Assembly: GCA_001795455.1 (NCBI GenBank) | Contig: MGPB01000021.1 | Coordinates: 248,001 to 312,000, forward strand | Source of the DNA: Curvibacter sp. GWA2_63_95 | GTDB taxonomy: Bacteria; Pseudomonadota; Gammaproteobacteria; Burkholderiales; Burkholderiaceae_C | Direction of reading: 5' to 3' | DNA length: 64,000 nt | In this document: piece by piece, positions 35,756 to 44,527 of the stretch | How positions within the stretch are numbered: position 1 is the first letter of the stretch | Layout of the letters: each line of letters begins with the position of its first letter | The notes under the pieces: generated by a model | Seen by the model: the letters and a program-made list of their open reading frames with translations, nothing else | What the model was told of the DNA's origin: nothing | The model's database searches: none | Position numbers and translations under genes: made by a program

Positions 35756-37102
35756 CTAGAGCTTCTTCACCAGCACCTGGCTCTTGCGGTCCCAGTTGTA
35801 CTTGCGCTTGCGGGCTTCGGGCAACCAGTCCGGGTCCACCTGCACAAAACCGCGCTTGATGAACCAGTGCATGGTGCGCGTGGTCAGCACAAAAATGCTG
35901 TCCAGCCCGGCGGCCTTGGCACGCTGCTCCACACGTTTCAACACACGCTCGCCATCGCCCTGACCCTGTACGTCGGGCGACACCGTCAGCGCCGCCATCT
36001 CGGCAGTTTTGGCTTCGGGGTAGGGGTAGAGCGCCGCGCAGGCGAAGATCACGCCGTCGTGCTCGATGATGGTGTAGTTGCCCGCGTCGCGCTCGATCTC
36101 GGTGCGGCTGCGCTTGACCAGCGTGCCGTCGCGCTCAAACGGCTCAATGAGTTGCAGGATGCCGCCCACATCCTCTTCGGTGGCTTCGCGCAGGCTCTCT
36201 AGCTTTTCGTCCACCACCATGGTGCCAATGCCGTCGTGCACATACACCTCTAGCAATATCGCGCCATCCACCGCAAACGGGATGATGTGGCTGCGTTCCA
36301 CGCCGGCCTTGCAGGCCTTCACGCAGTGCTGCAGGTAAAAGGCCACGTCAGTCGGCTGGTTGGCGGCGGGCAGGGCTTTGAGCAACTTTTCGGCCGCGGC
36401 CAGGGGCAGCTCGGTATCAATGGGGTTGTCTTCGCTGGCGGGCAGGGTCGGGTCCATGCGCACGCCGGGCACTTCGGTCAAAAAGATCAGCTTGTCGGCC
36501 TGCAGCGCCGTGGCGACGCTGGTCGCAACTTCTTCCATGGCCAGGTTAAACGCCTCACCGGTGGGCGAGAAGCCAAACGGCGACAGCAGCACCATGGCGC
36601 CCATGTCCAGCGTCTTGGTGATGCCGGCAATGTCCACCTTGCGCACCAGGCCGCTGTGCTGGAAGTCCACACCATCGACGATGCCGACCGGGCGCGCGGT
36701 GATGAAATTGCCAGAAATCACGCGCACTGTGGAGTCGGCCATGGGGGTGTTGGGCAGGCCCTGGCTGAACGCGGCTTCAATCTCGTAACGCAGCTGGCCT
36801 GCGGCCTCTTGGGCGCAGTCCAGCGCCACCTCGTCGGTAATACGGATACCGTGGCTGTATTTCGGCGTGTGGCCCTTGGCCTTGAGTTGTTCGTTCACCT
36901 GCGGGCGAAAGCCGTGCACCAGCACAATCTTCACCCCCATGCTCTGGATCATGGCCAGGTCTTGTGCCAGGCTGTGTAGCTTGCCAGCGGCAATCGCCTC
37001 GCCCGCAATGCCCACCACAAAGGTCTGGTTGCGGAACTTGTGAATGTAGGGCGCGACCGACCGGAACCAGGGAACGAAGGTGAAGTTGAAGACAGAGGTC
37101 AT
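35756..37102 (-). CDS. argA: Amino-acid N-acetyltransferase (N-acetylglutamate synthase)
   Basis: A 448-aa bifunctional-fold enzyme. It acetylates glutamate, the first step of arginine synthesis. The N-terminal amino-acid-kinase domain (FVVGIAGEAIAAGKLHSLAQDLAMIQSMGVKIVLVHGF region, broken by motif GFRPQVNEQL) carries arginine feedback inhibition in the family. The C-terminal GNAT domain shows LSVSPDVQGQGDGERVLKRV-type acetyl-CoA binding (VQGQGDGERVL). Length matches classical ArgA. It starts 73 bases from the divergent hrpA start, and is convergent with the chemoreceptor gene across the inverted-repeat element. Confidence 0.93.
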   Translation of the reverse strand: MTSVFNFTFVPWFRSVAPYIHKFRNQTFVVGIAGEAIAAGKLHSLAQDLAMIQSMGVKIVLVHGFRPQVNEQLKAKGHTPKYSHGIRITDEVALDCAQEAAGQLRYEIEAAFSQGLPNTPMADSTVRVISGNFITARPVGIVDGVDFQHSGLVRKVDIAGITKTLDMGAMVLLSPFGFSPTGEAFNLAMEEVATSVATALQADKLIFLTEVPGVRMDPTLPASEDNPIDTELPLAAAEKLLKALPAANQPTDVAFYLQHCVKACKAGVERSHIIPFAVDGAILLEVYVHDGIGTMVVDEKLESLREATEEDVGGILQLIEPFERDGTLVKRSRTEIERDAGNYTIIEHDGVIFACAALYPYPEAKTAEMAALTVSPDVQGQGDGERVLKRVEQRAKAAGLDSIFVLTTRTMHWFIKRGFVQVDPDWLPEARKRKYNWDRKSQVLVKKL

Positions 37103-37175
37103 TGCGGGGCGGTGGCAGTCAGATAAATGGGGGGCGGGGCAGGGATAATCCGCAATTCTCTACGAAGACCTGCCC

Positions 37176-40100
37176 TTGACTGCCAGCCCCTTGCAAATCG
37201 AATTCCCAGAGTCGCTCCCGGTGTCGGGCAAACGCGACGAAATCATGGACGCCATTGCGGCGCACCAGGTCGTCATCGTCTGCGGGGAAACCGGTTCGGG
37301 CAAGACCACGCAGCTCCCAAAAATCGCGCTGGCCATGGGCCGGGGCAAGCTCAACTACCCTGAAGGCCAGCGTGGCAAGCTGATTGGGCACACCCAGCCA
37401 AGGCGTATCGCCGCCTCCAGCGTGGCCAAGCGCATTGCCGAGGAATTGAAGACGCCACTGGGCGATGTGGTGGGCTTCAAGGTGCGGTTCCAGGACCGTT
37501 TGAGCAAAGACGCCTCTGTGAAGCTGATGACCGACGGTATCTTGCTGGCCGAGACGCAGACCGACCCGCTGCTCAACGCCTACGACACCCTCATCATTGA
37601 CGAGGCGCACGAGCGTTCGCTGAACATCGACTTTCTGCTGGGCTACCTGCGCCAGATTCTGCCGCGCCGCCCGGACCTGAAAATCATCGTCACCTCCGCC
37701 ACGATCGACGCGCAGCGCTTTGCGGACCATTTCAAGTCCAGCAAGGGCCCAGCGCCCGTCATCATGGTGTCTGGCCGCATGTTCCCGGTGGAGCAGCGCT
37801 ACCGGCCGTTTGAAGAGTCGCGCGAGTACGACATGAACAACGCCATTGCCGATGGCGTGGACGAGCTCTGGCGCGACCCACACAACCAGGGCGACATCTT
37901 GGTGTTCCTGCCCGGCGAGCGCGAAATCCGCGAGGCCGCCGACCACCTGCGCAAGCACCTGAGCCACCAGCCGGTGATGCGCAACGCCGAGGTGTTGCCC
38001 CTGTTTGCGCGCCTGAGTCCCGCCGAGCAGGACCGCATTTTTGATGGCCACACGGGCCGGCGCATTGTGTTGGCCACCAACGTGGCCGAAACCTCGCTGA
38101 CCGTGCCTGGCACAAGATACGTCATTGACGCAGGTACCGCGCGCATCAAGCGCTACAGTTTCCGTAGCAAAGTGGAGCAGCTGCTGGTGGAGCCCATCAG
38201 CCAAAGCTCGGCCAACCAGCGCGCGGGGCGTTGCGGCCGCGTGGCGAACGGCATCTGTATTCGCCTGTACGACCAGAAAGACTTTGACGGCAGGCCGCGT
38301 TTTACCGATCCTGAAATCTTGCGCAGCTCTTTGGCGGGCGTCATCTTGCGGATGAAGTCACTGCATCTGGGCATCGTGGAAGACTTTCCGTTTCTGGAGC
38401 GACCCAGTGGCCGCGCGATTGCCGATGGCTACCAGTTGCTCAACGAGCTGGGTGCGGTGGACGATGCCAATGAGCTGACGCCGCTGGGGCAGGAGCTGAG
38501 TCGCCTGCCGCTGGACCCGCGCGTGGGGCGTATGTTGCTGGAGGCCCGTTCACGCGAGGCGCTGGATGAGGCGCTGGTGATTGCGTCGGCGTTGAGCGTG
38601 CAGGATGTGCGCGACCGGCCCATGGAGGCGCAGCAGCAGGCGGATGCGGCACATGTGAAGTTTGACGACGAAAAGAGCGAGTTCACCGGCTACCTGAAGT
38701 TGTGGAAGTGGATCCACGACGCGCGGGGTGGTAGCGCGCCGGTACACCCGGGAGTTGGGAGCGGTGGGCGTTCTGCGCAGGTCAAGGAGGAGCCCGCAAA
38801 GCGGGCGGGGGACACGGAGCAGGGCGCCCGCCGACCCCAACTCCCAGCGACCACCAATACGCACAAGTTGTCCAACCGCCAATACGAACAGCTGCTGCGC
38901 CAGAACTTCGTCAACATCCGCCGCGTGCGGGAGTGGAAGGACATCCACAGCCAGCTGCACACCGTGGTGGCCGAGCACAAGTGGCGCCTGAATACCAAGC
39001 CCGCCAGCTACGAGCAGTTGCATCTGTCCATGCTGTCCGGCCTGCTGGGCAACATCGGCTGCAAGCTCGAAGAAGGCCAGAACGGCGAGTACCTGGGCGC
39101 GCGCAGTATCAAGTTTTTTGCCCATCCTGGCGCGCACCTGACCAAGAAACCAGGTAAGTGGATCGTGGCGTCTGAGTTGGTGGAAACCACGCGCCTGTTT
39201 GGCCGCGGTATTGCGCACATCGAACCGCAGTGGCTTGAAAACGTGGGCGGGCATTTGCTCAAAAAGCAGCTGCTGGACCCGCATTGGGAAAAGAAGGCCG
39301 CCGAGGTGGTGGCACTGGAGCGGGCCACCTTGTATGGCATCGTGGTCTACAGCGGGCGCAAGGTGAACTACGGCCGCGTGGACCTGCACGGTGCGCGTGA
39401 CATCTTTATCCGCGAGGCGCTGGTGGGCAAGGAGTGGGAAACCGCACTGCCCTTCCTGGCCGCGAACCAGAAACTCATCAAACAGGTGGAAGACCTGGAG
39501 CACAAGGCGCGCAGGCAGGACGTGCTGGTGGACGATGAGCTGATCTACGCCTTTTACGACCAGCAATTGCCCGCCGACGTATGCAGCGGCTACAGCTTTG
39601 AGCGCTGGTACCGCGAAGAAGTGAAGAAGCAGCCCGACCTGCTGAAGCTGACGCGCGAAGAGCTAATGCGCCATGAGGCGGCGGGCATCACCACCGCGTC
39701 CTTCCCCAAGACGATCCGCCTGGGCGGTGTGGACTGCGCGGCCACCTATCTGCACGAACCCGGCGATGCGCGCGATGGCCTGACCGTGACCGTGCCGCTC
39801 TTTGTGCTGAACCAGGTGAACGACGAGCGTTGTGAATGGCTGGTGCCCGGCATGCTGAAAGACAAGGTGCAGGCGCTGCTCAAAACCCTGCATCAGCGCC
39901 CGCGTTCGCGCTTGGTGCCGCTGCCCGACACGGCGACCAAGTTTGCCGAAGCGCTGAATGCGCCCGAGAAGTTCGGTGCCGGCGGTTTGGTGGACGCCAT
40001 ATTGAAGCTGGTGCGCGATGCCACCTCGCTGGACATCGTGAAGGCGGACATCAAGGTTGACATGCTGAGCCCGCACTTCTTCATGAACTTCCGCGTGGTG

Positions 40101-41252
40101 GACGAGCATGGGCGGCAGATGGGGCAAGGGCGTAATCTGGGTGCGCTGAAGGCGGAGCTGGGTAGCCAGGCGCGTGGGGCGTTTCAGGCGCTGGCCTCGC
40201 TCAAGCTGGCGCAAAACGCGTTGCCGGGAGCTGGTTCGGCAGTGCGTTCTGCGCAGGTAAAGGGGGAGCCCGCACAGCGGGCGGAGGACACGGAGCAGAA
40301 TGTGCTGCCGAATCGGCTCCCAGCCCCCGCCAAATCTGCGCGAGCAGCTACCGAAAATGTAGCAAAGCCCAGCATTTTGGACGGCCGCTTTACCGCCTGG
40401 ACCTTTGGCGAGCTGCCCGAGCTGCTGGAAATCCGCAAGGGCGGCCAAACGCTAATTGGCTTCCCCGCACTCATTGATGCAGGCGATGCAGTCACGGTGG
40501 AAGTGTTTGACGAACCCGAGGTGGCCGCCGCCAAACACCGCGCCGGCCTGCGCCGCCTGTTTGCCATCCAGATCAAGGACGCACTCAAGTACCTGGAAAA
40601 GAACATCCCCGACCTGCAGAAGATGGCGGTGAGCTACATGAACGTGGGCAAGGCCGAGAACAACACCGGCGGCGGAACGATCGAGGAACTGCGCGAGCAA
40701 ATCATCGCTGTGGCGCTGGACCGCGCCTTTTTGCTGGACCCGTTGCCGACCGACGAGTTTGCCTTCAAGCGCCGCATCGAAGAAGGGCGCGGGCGCCTGA
40801 CCTTGATTGCCAATGAGGTGGCGCGCATGGCGGCGGTCATCTTGTTGGAGTATGCGGCTGCGGCGCGCAAGATCAAGGACACCAAGAACGCGCCGGATGC
40901 TACTGGCGATGCCCAGCAGCAGCTCAACCGCCTGATCCCCAAGAAGTTTTTGCAGGCCACACCCTGGGACCGCTTGCAGCACCTGGCCCGTTATCTCAAG
41001 GCCATCACACTGCGGCTAGACAAGTACCGCGCCGACCCGGCCCGTGACACAGCCCGTCTGAGCGAGTTGCGCCCGCAGGAACAACGCTACTGGCGCCTGG
41101 TGGCCGAGCGCAAGGGTGCGGTGGACGAGCGCATGGCCGAATTCCGCTGGTTGCTGGAAGAGTTGCGCGTGAGCTTTTTTGCCCAGGAGCTGCGCACGCC
41201 GCAGCCGGTCAGCGTGAAGCGGCTGGACAAGGCCTGGGCCCAGATTGGCTAA
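37176..41252 (+). CDS. hrpA: ATP-dependent RNA helicase HrpA with two in-frame palindromic insertions
   Basis: A 1358-aa DEAH-box helicase. Walker A GETGSGKTTQLPK, DEAH box IIDEAHERSLN, motif III SATIDA, and motif VI QRAGRCGRVANG lie in residues 25-400; HA2/winged-helix and OB-fold follow, then the long C-terminal DUF3418 region typical of HrpA. HrpA acts on mRNA and translation complexes. Start is a TTG at 37176 (TASPLQIEF), as no ATG fits before residue 24. Two 96-bp palindromes (38750-38845, 40226-40321) add about 32 residues each, around residues 525-557 and 1017-1049, with peptide cores RSAQVKEEPAKRAGDTEQ and RSAQVKGEPAQRAEDTEQ. Both keep the frame open. Confidence 0.93.
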   Translation: MTASPLQIEFPESLPVSGKRDEIMDAIAAHQVVIVCGETGSGKTTQLPKIALAMGRGKLNYPEGQRGKLIGHTQPRRIAASSVAKRIAEELKTPLGDVVGFKVRFQDRLSKDASVKLMTDGILLAETQTDPLLNAYDTLIIDEAHERSLNIDFLLGYLRQILPRRPDLKIIVTSATIDAQRFADHFKSSKGPAPVIMVSGRMFPVEQRYRPFEESREYDMNNAIADGVDELWRDPHNQGDILVFLPGEREIREAADHLRKHLSHQPVMRNAEVLPLFARLSPAEQDRIFDGHTGRRIVLATNVAETSLTVPGTRYVIDAGTARIKRYSFRSKVEQLLVEPISQSSANQRAGRCGRVANGICIRLYDQKDFDGRPRFTDPEILRSSLAGVILRMKSLHLGIVEDFPFLERPSGRAIADGYQLLNELGAVDDANELTPLGQELSRLPLDPRVGRMLLEARSREALDEALVIASALSVQDVRDRPMEAQQQADAAHVKFDDEKSEFTGYLKLWKWIHDARGGSAPVHPGVGSGGRSAQVKEEPAKRAGDTEQGARRPQLPATTNTHKLSNRQYEQLLRQNFVNIRRVREWKDIHSQLHTVVAEHKWRLNTKPASYEQLHLSMLSGLLGNIGCKLEEGQNGEYLGARSIKFFAHPGAHLTKKPGKWIVASELVETTRLFGRGIAHIEPQWLENVGGHLLKKQLLDPHWEKKAAEVVALERATLYGIVVYSGRKVNYGRVDLHGARDIFIREALVGKEWETALPFLAANQKLIKQVEDLEHKARRQDVLVDDELIYAFYDQQLPADVCSGYSFERWYREEVKKQPDLLKLTREELMRHEAAGITTASFPKTIRLGGVDCAATYLHEPGDARDGLTVTVPLFVLNQVNDERCEWLVPGMLKDKVQALLKTLHQRPRSRLVPLPDTATKFAEALNAPEKFGAGGLVDAILKLVRDATSLDIVKADIKVDMLSPHFFMNFRVVDEHGRQMGQGRNLGALKAELGSQARGAFQALASLKLAQNALPGAGSAVRSAQVKGEPAQRAEDTEQNVLPNRLPAPAKSARAATENVAKPSILDGRFTAWTFGELPELLEIRKGGQTLIGFPALIDAGDAVTVEVFDEPEVAAAKHRAGLRRLFAIQIKDALKYLEKNIPDLQKMAVSYMNVGKAENNTGGGTIEELREQIIAVALDRAFLLDPLPTDEFAFKRRIEEGRGRLTLIANEVARMAAVILLEYAAAARKIKDTKNAPDATGDAQQQLNRLIPKKFLQATPWDRLQHLARYLKAITLRLDKYRADPARDTARLSELRPQEQRYWRLVAERKGAVDERMAEFRWLLEELRVSFFAQELRTPQPVSVKRLDKAWAQIG
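38750..38845 (+). repeat. 96-bp in-frame palindromic element, copy 1 (inside hrpA)
   Basis: Exactly 96 bp. The 27-bp left arm (starts GGGAGTTGGGAGCGG) pairs with the last 27 bp (ends CCCCAACTCCC) with two mismatches and three wobbles. The 42-bp centre contains the small hairpin GCCCGCaaaGCGGGC and ends in GACACGGA. The centre is identical at 38 of 42 positions to copy 2 while the arms differ. Both copies begin at the same codon phase. Confidence 0.85.
40226..40321 (+). repeat. 96-bp in-frame palindromic element, copy 2 (inside hrpA)
   Basis: Exactly 96 bp. The left arm starts GGGAGCTGGTTCGGCAG and the right arm ends CTGCCGAATCGGCTCCC. All 27 positions pair if G-U is allowed. The 42-bp centre has the hairpin GCCCGCacaGCGGGC. 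Immediately downstream (40340-40370) lies a short TAGC-type repeat core (GCTACCGAAAATGTAGC), also in frame. Confidence 0.85.
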
Positions 41253-41255
41253 GCC

Positions 41256-42434
41256 ATGACGCCTGAACTGCCATCCCCGTCTCCGCGCATCCAGGGCTGG
41301 TGCCCCGGTGCCCTGCGGCCCATGCGGGCCGAGGACGGCTGGGTGCTGCGCGTGCGGCCGCCCTTGGGGCGGCTCACGCAGGCGCAGGCGGCGGGCATTG
41401 CGGCACTGGCAGCCCGCTACGCGCTGCACACCGTGGAGCTGACCAGCCGGGCGAACCTGCAACTGCGCGGCATCACGGAGGCCAACTACCCGCCGCTGCT
41501 GGCCGGCCTGCAGGCGTTGGGCCTGGTGGACGCCGATGTACACACGGAGTCGCGCCGCAACCTGTTGCTGGCGCCGTTCTGGCAGGCGGGCGACGGCAGC
41601 ACCGAATTGGCCGAAGCCTTGGCCCAGGCGCTGGCCAGCCCGCAGGCCCCGGACTTGCCCGGCAAATTTGGTTTTGCACTGGACAGCGGTGCGACGCCTG
41701 TGCTGCGTGCTAACTCGGCTGATATTCGCATTGAGCGCCATGGCTCCGGTTTTTTGGTCTATGCCGACGGCAGCGCTGCCGGTGCGTGGGCGCCAGCGGG
41801 GGAGGCCGTAGCCCTGGCCATGGAACTGGCGCAATGGTTTGTGCAGGCGGGCGGGCGGGCAGGCCCACATCGGCGCATGGCGGCGCTGCTCGCCAGCCGC
41901 GCGCTGCCCGCGTGCTTCACCACCACGCCCGTGCCACCGGTTGCCGTTTACCAGCCGCCACTGGGGCGCGTTCCCCTGGGTTATCTGGTCGCGCTGGAGT
42001 TTGGGCAGTTGCCTGTGGCCACGCTGGCCGCCTTGGCGGAAATGGCCCCACTGCGCCTGACACCCTGGCGCAGCCTGCTGCTGGAAGGCGTGCAGAGCCT
42101 GCCTGCGCAGCCAGAACTCATCACCCGCAGCGACGACACCCGTTTGCGCATCAGCGCCTGCACCGGTGCGCCGGGCTGCGGGCAGGCGGCGGGCGTCACC
42201 CGTGTCTTGGCCCGCAGGCTGGCAGACGTCCTGCCGGCCGGCCAGACGCTCCATGTATCGGGCTGCAGCAAGGGCTGCGCCCACCCCGCACCAACACTGA
42301 CCGTGGTGGCCACCGCCACCGGGTACAACCTGATTCACCACGGCAACGCCGCGTCTCCTCCCGACTCGGTGGGGCTGACCCCGGCGGCACTGGCCACCCA
42401 GCTACAAGAACGAGCGCATGCGACACCTTTATGA
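41256..42434 (+). CDS. cobG: Precorrin-3B synthase
   Basis: A 392-aa siroheme/nitrite-reductase-fold monooxygenase that makes precorrin-3B with O2, the step that commits to the aerobic cobalamin route. N-terminal half-domain IQGWCPGALRPMRAEDGWVLRVRPPLGRL (signature broken at CPGALRPM), ELTSRANLQLRGI, and the Fe-S cysteines ACTGAPGCGQA and VSGCSKGCAHP. It starts 3 bases after the hrpA stop, so transcription probably continues from hrpA or an internal promoter. It overlaps cobH by 17 bases. Confidence 0.93.
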   Translation: MTPELPSPSPRIQGWCPGALRPMRAEDGWVLRVRPPLGRLTQAQAAGIAALAARYALHTVELTSRANLQLRGITEANYPPLLAGLQALGLVDADVHTESRRNLLLAPFWQAGDGSTELAEALAQALASPQAPDLPGKFGFALDSGATPVLRANSADIRIERHGSGFLVYADGSAAGAWAPAGEAVALAMELAQWFVQAGGRAGPHRRMAALLASRALPACFTTTPVPPVAVYQPPLGRVPLGYLVALEFGQLPVATLAALAEMAPLRLTPWRSLLLEGVQSLPAQPELITRSDDTRLRISACTGAPGCGQAAGVTRVLARRLADVLPAGQTLHVSGCSKGCAHPAPTLTVVATATGYNLIHHGNAASPPDSVGLTPAALATQLQERAHATPL

Positions 42435-43050
42435 AACCGATGGCGAGGCCATCTACCGGCAGTCCTTTGCCATCATCCGCGCCGAAGCCGATTTGGCCCG
42501 CTTTGACGCCGTGGAAGAAATGGCCGCGGTGCGCATGGTGCACGCGGCGGGCATGGTGGGTCTGGAGTCGCACATCCACTTCACCCCCGGTATGGCCTTG
42601 GCTACCCGGGCCGCACTGGAGGCTGGCGCCCCCATTTTGTGTGACGTGCGCATGGTGAGCGAAGGCATTACCCGCAGTCGCCTGCCTGCGGACAACGCGG
42701 TGATCTGCTCCTTGCAGGCGCCCGAGGTGCGTGCACTGGCGCAGACCCTGGGTACCACCCGCAGCGCTGCCGCGGTGGAGCTGTGGCGCCCGCATCTGGC
42801 CGGGGCCGTGGTGGCGATTGGTAATGCGCCTACCGCGCTGTTTCACCTGCTGAACCTGCTGCAAGACCCCGACTGTCCCAAGCCTGCGGCCATCATTGCC
42901 TGCCCGGTGGGTTTTGTGGGCGCCGCCGAATCCAAGGCGGCGCTGATGGCGGCGCCACCCGTGCCCTCCATGGTGGTGAGCGGCCGGCTGGGCGGTTCGG
43001 CCATCACCGTGGCAGCTATCAATGCGCTGGCCAGCCGGAGGGAGATTTGA
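42418..43050 (+). CDS. cobH: Precorrin-8X methylmutase
   Basis: A 210-aa CobH/CbiC protein that moves a methyl group from C11 to C12 to give hydrogenobyrinic acid. Conserved parts are YETDGEAIYRQSFAIIRAEADL at the N-terminus (catalytic-site part RQSFAIIRAE), HAAGMVGLESHIHF with the proton-transfer histidine, PILCDVRMVSEGITRSRL and PVGFVGAAESK. Overlaps cobG by 17 bases and cobI by one base (TGATG). Confidence 0.95.
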   Translation: MRHLYETDGEAIYRQSFAIIRAEADLARFDAVEEMAAVRMVHAAGMVGLESHIHFTPGMALATRAALEAGAPILCDVRMVSEGITRSRLPADNAVICSLQAPEVRALAQTLGTTRSAAAVELWRPHLAGAVVAIGNAPTALFHLLNLLQDPDCPKPAAIIACPVGFVGAAESKAALMAAPPVPSMVVSGRLGGSAITVAAINALASRREI

Positions 43051-43781
43051 TGAGCCGCATTGTCTGTGCCGGCCTGGGGCCTGGCGACCCCGATCTGATG
43101 AGCGTGCGCTCGGACCGCGCCATCCGCAGCGCCGGGCATGTGGCGTATTTCCGCAAAAAAGGGCGCCCCGGCCAGGCCCGGCGCATGGTGGAAGGCATGC
43201 TGGCACCACACGCCGTGGAGTACCCCATGGAGTACCCGGTGACCACCGAGCTGCCCTTTGACAGCCCGGAGTACATCCACTGCCTGGCCACCTTTTACGA
43301 CGACTGGGCCGAGCGCCTGGCCACGCTGGCGCAGACGCAGGACGTGCTGGTGCTGTGCGAGGGGGATCCGTTTTTCTACGGCTCTTTCATGCACCTCTAC
43401 ACCCGCTTGCAGGGCCGCGCCCAGGTCGATGTCATCCCCGGCATTCCCGGCATGGTGGGTTGCTGGTCGGCCACGCAAACCCCCATGACCTGGGGTGATG
43501 ACGTGATGACCGTGCTCATGGGCACCTTGCCCGACGCCGAGCTGGAGCGGCACATGCAATCGGCCGACGCGCTGGTCATCATGAAAACCGGGCGCAACCT
43601 GCCCCGCGTGCGCCGGGCACTGCAGGCCACCGGTCGGCTGCAGCAAGCCTGGCTGGTGGAGCGCGGCACCATGCCCGGCCAGCGTGTGCTGCCGCTGGCC
43701 GAGGTGGATGGCAATGACTGCCCGTACTTCGCCATCGTGCTGGTGCACGGCCAGGGCCGGCGCCCGGAGGTGCAGGAATGA
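43050..43781 (+). CDS. cobI: Precorrin-2 C20-methyltransferase
   Basis: A 243-aa SAM-dependent corrinoid methyltransferase. N-terminal glycine loop CAGLGPGDPDLMSVRS, then VLCEGDPFFYGSFMHLY (region II) and IPGIPGMVGCWSATQTPM. It converts precorrin-2 to precorrin-3A. ATG at 43050 follows ggaggga by about 7 bases and is preferred over the in-frame TTG three bases earlier. The family signature VYYFPKK is replaced by VAYFRKKGRPG near residue 32, still a basic loop as usual for CobI. Overlaps cobJ by ATGA. Confidence 0.93.
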   Translation: MSRIVCAGLGPGDPDLMSVRSDRAIRSAGHVAYFRKKGRPGQARRMVEGMLAPHAVEYPMEYPVTTELPFDSPEYIHCLATFYDDWAERLATLAQTQDVLVLCEGDPFFYGSFMHLYTRLQGRAQVDVIPGIPGMVGCWSATQTPMTWGDDVMTVLMGTLPDAELERHMQSADALVIMKTGRNLPRVRRALQATGRLQQAWLVERGTMPGQRVLPLAEVDGNDCPYFAIVLVHGQGRRPEVQE

Positions 43782-44527
43782 GCGGCTGGCTGTGTATTGC
43801 TGGCCTGGGGCCGGGTGACGAGCAGTTGGTGACGCCCGAAGTGCGCGATGCGCTGGCCGAAGCGACCGATATCGTGGGCTACATCCCCTACGTGGCGCGT
43901 ATTGCGCCGCGGCCGGGGCTCGCCTTGCATGCCTCGGACAACCGGGTGGAGATGGACCGGGCCCGTGCGGCCCTGCAGATGGCGGCCGCGGGCCATAAGG
44001 TGGTGGTGGTGTCGTCGGGCGACCCCGGTGTGTTTGCCATGGCGGCGGCCGTGTTTGAAGCACTGGAAGGCCAGGCGCACTGGCAGGCGCTGGATATCCG
44101 GGTGTTGCCTGGCATTACCGCCATGCTGGCTGCTGCGGCCAAGGCCGGTGCGCCACTGGGCCACGACTTTTGTGCCATCAACCTCAGCGACAACCTGAAG
44201 CCCGCCAGCCTGATCGAAGCCCGCGTGCGCGCGGCGGCCGGTGCCGACTTTGCGATGGCCTTCTACAACCCGCGCTCCGCCAGCCGCCCGGATACGTTTG
44301 TGCGCATCCTCGCCGTGTTGCTGGAGATGTGTGGCCCGGACCGGCTCATTACCTTTGCCCGGGCGGTGAGTACGCCCGAGGAGCGCATGACCACCGTCAC
44401 CCTGGCGCAGGCGCGAGCCGACATGGCGGACATGCGCACGGTTGTCATCGTGGGCAATAGTGCGACCCGGCAGGTCGGCCGCTTTGTTTACACGCCGCGT
44501 TCAGTGGCCACGCCGGTGCTGCCATGA
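43778..44527 (+). CDS. cobJ: Precorrin-3B C17-methyltransferase
   Basis: A 249-aa methyltransferase that contracts the macrocycle ring of precorrin-3B to precorrin-4. Motifs: IAGLGPGDEQLVTPEVRDAL, DIVGYIPYVARI, VVVVSSGDPGVFAMAAAV, HDFCAINLSDNLKP, DFAMAFYNPRSASRPD, all typical CobJ/CbiH. Its last 40 bases overlap the end of the convergent cobK gene. Confidence 0.95.
   Translation: MSGWLCIAGLGPGDEQLVTPEVRDALAEATDIVGYIPYVARIAPRPGLALHASDNRVEMDRARAALQMAAAGHKVVVVSSGDPGVFAMAAAVFEALEGQAHWQALDIRVLPGITAMLAAAAKAGAPLGHDFCAINLSDNLKPASLIEARVRAAAGADFAMAFYNPRSASRPDTFVRILAVLLEMCGPDRLITFARAVSTPEERMTTVTLAQARADMADMRTVVIVGNSATRQVGRFVYTPRSVATPVLP

Noticed and set aside
35513..36202. A 229-codon plus-strand frame starting in the inverted-repeat element and running into argA
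   Set aside because: Most of it is antisense to the argA C-terminal domain, and the first part is repeat sequence.
41253..41256. Cobalamin riboswitch before cobG
   Set aside because: cobG starts 3 bases after hrpA, leaving no room; no B12-box-like element was seen upstream of other cob genes.
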